A stretch of DNA of 64,000 nucleotides from Batillaria attramentaria (taxonomy: Eukaryota > Mollusca > Gastropoda > Batillariidae), in contig JACVVK020000166.1 of assembly GCA_018292915.2 (NCBI GenBank), positions 517,501-581,500 of the forward strand, read 5' to 3'. The position numbers and the translations under genes were made by a program. The notes beneath the pieces were generated by a model. That model was not told where the DNA came from. It was given only the letters and a program-made list of their open reading frames with translations, and did not search any database. Each line of letters begins with the position of its first letter. Position 1 is the stretch's first letter. Shown in pieces: positions 56,900 through 64,000 of the stretch.

Positions 56900-59163
56900 T
56901 CACATACGTCGTCTCCGTATTAGCCGATAGCAGGCGTCTCTGAACCCTGGGCTGATGATGGAATAACAGATGGGGTTGAAGGCGAAATTCAGATACTGAC
57001 TCCTCTTTAAAATGTATAAGGCCGCGTGATACGCGGCATTGCAACGAGCCCTGTCTATGATACTGTTGTCAGCTGCGAGCAAGAACATGATCAGAAAGTT
57101 CGGGAAGTAGCTCAGGAAGAAAAGGCACGTGACTAGCACTGTGATCACGGTCGTTTGGCCTGTCTTCGCAGACCACAGTAGGCTAGGTGCTTGGATCACT
57201 GTCAACAAGTACAACCTCAAGATCTGCGAGTACTGACTGCCAGCATAGCTCCAGGTGTTTTTAGAATCTGGTGGCTCCAGTCGATCCAAGTCTGACTGAG
57301 GTGGTTTTGGGGAATCTTGTACGGCGAACCTCACCACAGGAGCTGTTTGACTGCAATCGACCGAATCCAAAGCAGAGCGAGATCTTGGTACAGATTGTCC
57401 AGATTCCGGGAAATTTTGTAGGGCTTTATCCTTGAATGTCGCCACAGTAGCAGCTCTAGGACTGCTGTCGACCGGAGCTGGCGGGAAGCGGGATCTTGCG
57501 TCAGGTTGTCCTGCTGACTCAGTGAATCGTAGCTCAACCACTGACACCGCCGACTCTTTCTGGTTCTTCGCCGCCTCGCGCAGTTCGATGTCGACCGGAG
57601 CAGAAGTAAAGCAGGATGTTGTTGGAGGTTGTTCAGTTGGGTCAGTGAATCGTGGCTCAACCACGGGCAACACTGAGTCGCGTAGTTCAGTGAACCATGA
57701 CTCTTTCTGGTTCTGCGCAGCCTCGCGCAGTTCGATGTTGATCGGAGCAGAAGGAAAGGGGGATCTTGTTTCACGTTGTTCAGTTGGGTCAGGGAATCGT
57801 CGCTCAACCATGGACAACACTGAGTGGCGTAGTTCAGTGAACCATGACTCTCTCCTCTCCTCCGCTGCGGTAGACGAACCAGCGGCTTTTACGGTGCAGT
57901 CTACACCTGAAAGCACTTTGCTTGCTCTTTTAGGCTCTGCTTCTAGCCGTCTGCTTTCTTGAGACGCACGACGAGACTGGGGTTTAGACTCTCGTTTGCT
58001 TTCTTGAGACGCTTGACACGACTGGGTTTTAGACTCTTGTTTTCTTTCTTGAGACGCTTGACACGACTGGGTTTTAAACTTTCGAGTGCCTTCTTGAGAC
58101 GCATGACCAGACAGGGTTTTAGCATCTTGCCTGCTTGCGTGAGAGGCACGGCCAGACTTGGTTTTAAACGCTCCTACTATCATATCGCTTTCATCCCCTT
58201 CTTTTTCTTCTTTGAGAGGCACCAAGACCGTCGAACGATAAGTGACTGTATCCATGCTCGGCCTTATTGTCACGGTTTGTTTATTTCTCACTTCCTCGTT
58301 AGACGATTGTGGAAGACCAGCGTTGGCGTTGTCAGGTGGATTCCTTGACGTCTCGCTTTTTGTCGAGGAGGCAAACGGTGCTGCAATGGTCGTGCGTGAG
58401 CACATAGTTTGAACTTCGTCTGCTCGGAAGGTCAAGCTTTCCGGTCCTACGAAGCGCCCTGCAGACGTTGCAGAATAATAATAATAATAATGAGGATTTA
58501 TCTGGCGCCCAACCTCCTGCTGGAGCTCTGGGCGCCTCACAATAGTAGGGTGGCAATACATATACATGAAATACGTCACATTACATACACATGAAATACA
58601 CGTCACATACACGTTACGTACACACAGCTATGATACATCCTAACACGACATCCAAAAAGACAATGATGGTAACAGAAGATATCGTTTTCAAGCTAGATGC
58701 TGACATTACAGAAGACGTGAGCATACCCTGTCTGGACCGGCCTTCTTCTTTACTCCACGTCCCCGAAGCGGGACCACCATTTCTTTCAACCATTTCGGTG
58801 AAGCTTGCCTCCGGCGAGGAAGGGGGTACACCGGGGCGTCTTCCGAAGCCTGGCTTCAAGTTTCAAGTTTTATTTATTTCAGAACCCCATTGGGGCATGT
58901 GAAGAAACAAACAACGAACAACACAAAGCCACACATAACAAAAAGCAAACGACCAAAATAAACAAAATGCGGACCGAGGGAAAGAAAGAAAAATACAATG
59001 TACACAGAAAAAAACAACCCAAAAACTGAAGAATACACACACATACATATAACATGACGGGAATAATGAAAAACAGGTCGGAAGAAAAAAAAAAAAAGGG
59101 GGGGGGGGGGGGGAGGAGAGTAGAAAAAAGTTTGTGTGCGTGCAGGTGTACATGCGTGTGTGC

Positions 59164-59242
<79 letters not shown>

Positions 59243-62200
59243 GGAAGGAGCTACAGCCAAAAGGCCCAAAAGCTGTCAGTGCACAAATACACTGACATAG
59301 GTACACTTGCCTACATAAGTACATGTACGAACCTATATATACTGCACTCACATAATTATATAAACATACGCTATACGATACACACATAAATGCTACGTAG
59401 TATGTAGTATGGACTGACTCATCGATTTATCATAAAAATTCCTTGAGGATCAACTTTATGAAATGAACTAGTTTCAACAGCGTTTTCTTATTTCTAGTGG
59501 AGAATAACTCTGAGTACTTAATTGTATTTACATGGTGGAGGTAATATCTCTTAAGAAGGGACTTTCTTTGTTCTGCAAAGTAGTTACACTTGAACACGTA
59601 ATGAAACTCATCACCAATATCACCACTCTGACATTTGCTACAGATTCGGTTGTGTCGTTCGACACCTGCAAATCTTTCTGCGTGTACTGGCAGTTTGTGG
59701 TTTAACGTTCTGAAACGCACGAAAGTTTGCATGAGGTTTTTAGGCAATAGCGTCATAAAGGCATCTATTCCAAATTTAGGTTTAAACATTCTATAGTTTA
59801 GACAGCATTCATTAGACCTCACCTTGGCATACCACTCTTGTATGAACTGGTCTTTGATGACTTTCTTTACTATTGTCCGGAACAGTGCAGGACTGCCAAT
59901 GGGTGACGGCGAGAAGTCCGTTTTCTGGCTACCTGTGTTGAAAGGGTTTGAGCTCACGCCCATGTTCTTTCGCATCGCTGTCTGCTGCCGAAGTTTCTTG
60001 ATAACGGCGCGGTGGAAGAAAAGGATGGTCGCGAATGCTGACAAGTAGAATAACATGCAGGAGATCGGCAGCTGAAGGGGCATGCTGCTCCTTCTAAACT
60101 CCGGCCCTATGTGGCACGACATCTCTGTGGAGAGAGATTTTTCTTTTAGCTAACGCGTAAAAAAAAAACCGCGTTAGGTGTTAATATCTCCTAACTGTTC
60201 TATCTCCTAAAGGCCGTTCTTAACCGGGCAGACTTTTGGTTCGCGAACTAGGTTCGGAGAGTACGGCGAACTAGGTTCGCGCAAGTTGTTTCTTAACCGA
60301 CCAAATACTTGTGCGCAAACCCTGGTTCGAAAGGATCGGCGAACTAGGTTCGAGGACTGCATAGCGTGTTGTGGGAACCCTCGCGATCCTTTTGCGATCC
60401 TGCGCTCTGATTGGCTGCTCGGGGAGAGCTGTTGTGGGCATGTACAAACTTGAGGAAAATGGCGGACGGCATGGCGGCTATCGACTCACTTCACATTTCC
60501 CTCTTTTGCGCTCTTTTCCTCTTTTCTCCTCTTCCTCGGCTTCCAAGAGTTCACTCAAAACGATAACTACCGCAAATGCCTGGTCGTCTCGATCTACGAA
60601 GGCGGCCATTTTGGTTGTTTACGATTGTCTCAACTTCCGAGTCCGCCTTGTTCGGGCGATGACGTATGCATATCATTAACGGTCGGTTAAGAAAGAGAAC
60701 TAGTCCAGCCGAACCTCTGGAACTATGTACGTGTGTGCGCTTGCCCTGTTCGTATACAATACACAGTTCGCCGAACAAGTTCGCCAGACTGGTGGTTCGC
60801 CCGGTTAAGAACGGCCTTAACGAATCACATCCTGAATCCAGATCGTCACACCACAAGACAGCATTAGTCAACACTATTATGCAACCTCGAGGCCAGCAGT
60901 CCGCCCGAGAGACAGTACAACGTGCCGTCACATTGCGTCACACTCCGGCGAGCGGTCAACGCTAGCCAGACAGCTCGGCGATTTCGCACCCTCTTGTGAA
61001 TACCGCGGTCACAGCTAGTTAGGGTACTGGCCACGTAATAGCTAACGGCACACTCAGTCGAACTTGCCCCAAGCAGCCCAGACTCCATTGGCGTGAGGGC
61101 GGTTGACTACAAGAGACAAGTCCCGTTACAACGAGCATGAAACCACGTGTGATGTACTCACAGCTGTATGAGCCATACACAATACTGCCCTGAGCAGGCA
61201 AAGGGATTATGAGCCATTATGCAATCTACTGCGGGGCTGGGCGAGGCACGGGAAGGGATAGGGCCTCATGGAGAGCGCCCACGCCTTGCGTAATAGTAGT
61301 GAGATTTAGTAGGATTTCGTACGGAGAACTTCGTTGAGTAGCGTAACCCATTTGCATGTAAATTAGGCACGTTACGGGTGCCATTAGCCCGAAGGACACG
61401 AGCGTCAGCGTCAGCACCATGAAGCAAGCAGCAAAGGCTGTCTCGCATCATACGCCTCGCGTCAGCGCGTGGTGTGCGCCGTTTGCATGCACACTTGGCT
61501 TCGGCGTCATTCGCCTGCACGGCCTGTTCGCTGAGCCCACACTGCACGCGCTGACCCACACTGCTTTCTGATTGGCTGAAACCAAGTCTGCAGCGCGGCG
61601 TCAGCAGCAGAAATAGGACATGTTCTATACGCGGCGTCAAAGGATTCCGCCGCCTGGCATCATTGATGCCGTTGCCTGTCGCCAGGCGCCGATGTCATGC
61701 ACACGTGGCGGCGCCTTGAAACTGTCGCCGGGAGTCAGATCCGCCGCTCGGCATCATGACGCCGACGCTCGTGTGCATCGGGCCTTAGCAGCTCGCGGCC
61801 TCTGCCGTGTGAGCCTAATTTACATGTAAGTGGGTTACGCTGCTCAGCGAAGTCTTCTTTACGAAGTCCTACTAAGTGTTGTGAAGTGGTGTCTAGTGCT
61901 GTTCAGTGGTCTCTTGAGTTTGGGTAAGCAGGGGCGCCGGAACCGGGGGGGGGGAGGGGGGGGCAGCTGCCCCCCCTGTACCCGAGCAGGGGGGGCAAGA
62001 GTGTCTTTTTGCCCCCCCTGGAAAATCAGGTGACTATGGCAGGAGGGGGGGCAAAGCCATGGTTTTGCCCCCCCCCCTTTCCCCTACCTCTCCCCCTACC
62101 CCTCTTAGTGCTCTCTCCCTCATCCCACCCAACAGAGAACTTCTGTTTTTGCGGACCGAAGGCTGTCCGCTCCTTTGATTGCCCCCCCCCCCCCCACTTT

Positions 62201-63780
62201 TCACTTTTTTCGGGCAACGTCCTGGTTCTTAAAGGTTTTTTGTCTACGCAGCATTTGATCGCCGCCGCCCCCCCCCCCCCTCCGCTTTTCACTTTCTTCG
62301 GGCAACGTTCCCCCCTCCGAGATTCTGCCCCCCCTCCCCCCAACATCTTCCGGCGCCCCTGGTAAGTCTTGTCATATAGTGTAGTGTGGGCAGGGGGGAG
62401 GGGGGTAGGGCTGTGGACAGTTAGGCCCGATGCACACGAGCGTCAGCGTCATGATGCCGCGCGGCGGATCTCACTCCCGGCGGCAGTTTCAAGGCGCTGC
62501 CACGTGTGCATGGCGCCTGGCGTCAGGCAACGGCATCAATGGTGCCAGGCGGCGGAATCCTATGACGCCGCGTATAGAACATGTCCTATTTCTGCTGCTG
62601 ACGCCGCGCTGCAGACTTGGTTTCAGCCAATCAGAAAGCAGTGTGGGTCAGCGCGTGCAGTGTGGGCTCAGCGAACAGGCCGTGCAGGCGAATGACGCCG
62701 AAGCCAAGTGTGCATGCAAACGGCGCACACCGCGCGCTCACGCGTGGCGTATGATGCGAGACAGCCTTCGCTGCTTGCTTCATGGTGCTGACGCCGACGC
62801 TCGTGTGCATCGGGCCTTAGGAGTTATTTGTATTTCGTATCGGTGGCATCGAGTAAGTGGACAAATGAAAGTGTCTGTGACGATGTCAACACTTTTGCTT
62901 TGTTAAAAGGTTTCATTGATTCACACAAATTATGGAAAGCAAATGAAAGTAAGTCCATGCCGTCATTTTGGTTACAGAGCGGTATTAGCTTCGGGGTCAT
63001 GTAGTTAGAAGTACGCTAAATATAGTAGAAAATCTTTGCCCCTTTTAAAATTTGTGTGCAGAGTAAAAAATGGCAGTCTGGTGCTTTTTGTTGGCTTTGT
63101 AAACAAGTTTCCTGCCAGGTAATAGTAAAATTAGGGGAACTTGATGAGGCTCGCTTGTGTACTATTTGTATTCATGCGCGGCTGGCACAGGAGCCAGCAG
63201 ACGACCGTGGAATGAGGGGTTATGTGGTCGCTGCCAACATTGCCAAAAAACGGAACATTGGGATTTGTTGAAATTTACTCTACACATGAGTCTATGGCTG
63301 CCTGATTTTTGTGATTTTTTGGATGAATTCTAAAGCATTTCTAGAGTATCATCTGCAACGTTATGTGTAAGAAGAATATATAGCGTTTTCCTCCAGACTG
63401 ATTTGCATCTCTGGTACGTAGCCTGTATATATAGGGGAAACGGGGTGATTCAAAATGAAAGACATTGACGTAATGGTCTTTTCTCAATGGACTCACTTTG
63501 TTTTGCCATTACTGACACAGCAGAGGTAGAGGCGGGTGGGGTGCTGACTCACTTACCGACAACACCCATGCGCGAGTGAAAATGTATGTCGTACATGATC
63601 AGGCTGGGAGAGGCCAGAAAGAATCCCAGCAAAACGCCAACGACCCAAGTTGTCCACCGCGCTCTCCTGTTCATTGTGAATATCGATGGGTACACGACGC
63701 TATTGTAGCGAATCGCCGAGACGGACAGGAGTCCAAAAATGGCCCCGATATTAGACAGTAAAGTGGCGAAAGTACAGAAC
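56900..63780 (-). CDS. Orphan rhodopsin-like GPCR 2, partial (5' exon beyond the window)
   Basis: Paralogue of GPCR 1. Exons seen: 63557-63780 (TM3-TM4, 224 nt, the same length and phase as in GPCR 1), 59933-60124 (loop-2 cysteine and TM5), 56900-58458 (third loop, TM6, TM7), plus a possible phase-1 symmetric exon 58727-58849. The TM1-TM2 exon should lie right of 64000. TM3 exits as AIRYNSVVYP (Ile for the Asp of DRY). TM6 is 'TCLFFLSYFPNF', TM7 has NPICY, and the C-terminus is short and basic. The third loop is even longer than in GPCR 1 and built largely of coding tandem repeats: five 15-residue units (DNA 57950-58172) and about three roughly 49-residue units (57450-57870). Unlike GPCR 1, the TM5-TM7 region is split by an intron holding a LINE. 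It could be a functional gene or one in decay, though no stop interrupts the exons seen. Confidence 0.82.
57450..57870 (-). repeat. Coding minisatellite, 147-bp unit, ~2.8 copies
   Basis: The unit encodes about 49 residues starting ESWFTELR and running through 'FTDPTEQ' and 'IELREAA'. Copies are offset by exactly 147 bp (compare TTCAG at 57686 and 57833). The third copy lacks about 8 codons. Frame is preserved throughout. Confidence 0.85.
57950..58172 (-). repeat. Coding minisatellite, 45-bp unit, ~4.8 copies
   Basis: Each unit encodes about 15 residues of the form ASQESKRESKTQSCQ, in frame with the receptor's third intracellular loop. Confidence 0.9.
58727..58849 (-). CDS. Possible extra exon of GPCR 2 (third loop)
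   Basis: 123 nt open in the frame that starts G-F-G-R-R-P-G-V and ends G-R-S-R-Q. It is bounded by a CAG acceptor (58850-58852) and a GTATGC donor (58721-58726). Phase 1 on both sides makes it insertable without frameshift. Against it, the acceptor abuts the 3' tail of a LINE and lacks a polypyrimidine tract. It may be a cassette exon or chance. Confidence 0.4.
58852..59925 (-). mobile_element. 5'-truncated LINE in the third-loop intron of GPCR 2
   Basis: The minus strand carries a LINE ORF2 C-terminus ('LLPKNLMQTFVRFRTLNHKL', then 'NRICSKCQSG' with a CxxC, then 'DEFHYVFKCNYFAEQRK') ending at the stop near 59430. A 3' UTR containing poly-G and a (TG)n run (59158-59240) follows, then AAATAAATAAAACTTGAAAC at the end. 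AGCCAG occurs on both sides (near 59923 and 58852) as a possible target duplication. Confidence 0.8.
60211..60817. mobile_element. Harbinger-like MITE (TAA target duplication)
   Basis: The ends AGGCCGTTCTTAACCGGGC and GCCCGGTTAAGAACGGCCT are perfect inverted repeats, flanked on both sides by TAA (60208-60210, 60818-60820). 'GGTTCG' words recur in inverted order inside. There is no transposase. The 3-bp TWA duplication and the length fit PIF/Harbinger MITEs. Confidence 0.88.
61306..61875. mobile_element. MITE (ATATTTAGTAGGA family), split copy
   Basis: Left part 61306-61386 and right part 61785-61875 match the two halves of 49779-49962, including 'AACCCATTTGCATGTAAATT' and 'TTACATGTAAGTGGGTTAC'. 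The middle is occupied by the MITE at 61387-61784. Confidence 0.8.
61387..61784 (-). mobile_element. Harbinger-like MITE (GGCCCGATGCACACGAG family), nested copy 1
   Basis: About 398 bp flanked by TTA on both sides (61384-61386, 61785-61787). The right end is the canonical CTCGTGTGCATCGGGCC and the left end is diverged (GCCCGAAGGACACGAGCGTC). It is inserted within the MITE 61306-61875 and inverted relative to copy 2 at 62424. Confidence 0.88.
61929..62361. mobile_element. hAT-like MITE with poly-G/C interior
   Basis: The ends CAGGGGCGCCGGAA and TTCCGGCGCCCCTG are perfect inverted repeats, flanked by GTAAG on both sides (61924-61928, 62362-62366). The interior is mostly G-runs, then C-runs, with two 'CTTTTCACTTT..TTCGGGCAACGT' modules near 62196 and 62284. 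CAGGGGC-GCC ends are typical of hAT elements. The apparent 5-bp duplication is short for hAT. Confidence 0.8.
62424..62816 (+). mobile_element. Harbinger-like MITE (GGCCCGATGCACACGAG family), copy 2
   Basis: The ends GGCCCGATGCACACGAGCGTC and its inverted partner are flanked by TTA (62421-62423, 62817-62819). It is nearly identical to the reverse complement of 61387-61784 over its length. Confidence 0.9.
62817..63556. other. Remainder of GPCR 2 intron, no element recognised
   Basis: Ordinary AT-rich intron DNA with no exon-like segment or element ends that I can support. Confidence 0.5.
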
Positions 63781-64000
63781 CTGCAACAAATTGAATGAGT
63801 GCCTGTTCAAAAATGGCCCGGATGTTAGTAAAATGGCGAAAGGACTGAACCTGCAACAAATTGAATGAGTGCCTGTTCGAAAATGGCCCCGATGTTAGAC
63901 AGTAAAGTGGCGAAAGTACAGAACCTGCAACAAATTGAATGAGTGCCTGTTCAAAAATGGCCCGGATGTTAGTAAAATGGCGAAAGGACTGAACCTGCAA
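63733..64000 (-). repeat. Tandem array derived from the GPCR 2 TM3 exon border
   Basis: Alternating units of about 80 and 70 bp repeat the end of the TM3-TM4 exon, its acceptor (CTGCAA on the plus strand) and 'ATTGAATGAGTGCCTGTTC'. Two variants are seen, one with 'TTAGACAGTAAAGTGGCGAA' and one with the shorter 'TTAGTAAAATGGCGAAAGG'. The array runs off the window edge. Confidence 0.85.

Noticed and set aside
58459..58612. Extending the last GPCR 2 exon upstream to 58612
   Set aside because: The frame is open but contains an ATT/TAT microsatellite and SINE-like sequence. A CAG acceptor at 58459-58461 fits the phase of the TM5 exon and ends homology-like content.
59430..60122. Single gene product joining TM5 to the reverse transcriptase-like frame
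   Set aside because: The contiguous frame is kept as a finding, but a GT donor at 59932 in the right phase makes splicing past the LINE the more likely gene model.

Overview
This window is eukaryotic nuclear DNA from an animal, most likely a mollusc (probably a marine gastropod). The evidence is short coding exons with GT-AG introns, very dense microsatellites and homopolymer runs, tRNA-derived SINEs, LINEs and many small inverted-repeat elements. Genes were assembled by hand from exon homology, splice sites and reading-frame phase. The species assignment is an inference.

Layout. (1) 1-11 kb is repeat-rich. It holds a possible two-exon start of an unidentified minus-strand gene (4981 leftwards), a 5'-truncated LINE with an open reverse transcriptase (5917-7981), and several SINEs. 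(2) 11.2-23.6 kb, minus strand, is a complete 22-exon MCM3 gene (832 aa), the MCM2-7 replicative helicase subunit. (3) Head-to-head with it, about 318 bp away, is a complete 6-exon TSEN34 gene (plus, 23957-27744), a catalytic subunit of the tRNA-splicing endonuclease. The gap between them carries E2F-like sites and an E-box palindrome. (4) 32.0-35.6 kb, minus, is a 3-exon EMI1/EMI2-type APC/C inhibitor (FBXO5/FBXO43 family) with a beta-TrCP degron, a zinc-binding region and the C-terminal RL tail. (5) 37.4-39.1 kb, plus, is POLR2K (RPB12), and 40.8-42.2 kb, plus, is TTC32. (6) 43.55-46.10 kb is a degenerate pogo/Tigger-type DNA transposon with TA flanks. (7) 46.9-63.8 kb, minus, holds two tandem paralogous rhodopsin-like GPCR genes. 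The first is complete (679 aa, 3 coding exons). The second runs off the right edge.

The GPCR pair is the most unusual part. Both have a very long third intracellular loop and have lost the Asp of the DRY motif. In the second copy the loop is enlarged by two in-frame coding minisatellites (45 bp and 147 bp units) and split by a LINE insertion. The introns and spacer hold a 2-kb tandem duplication, two solo LTRs with perfect 5-bp target duplications (one with an empty site in the sister duplicate), nested and inverted Harbinger-like MITEs, an hAT-like MITE, and a dispersed repeat rich in nuclear-receptor half-sites.

The genes share no obvious pathway, although MCM3 and the EMI-type gene both act in S-phase control. 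No rRNA genes, true tRNA genes or CRISPR arrays were seen.
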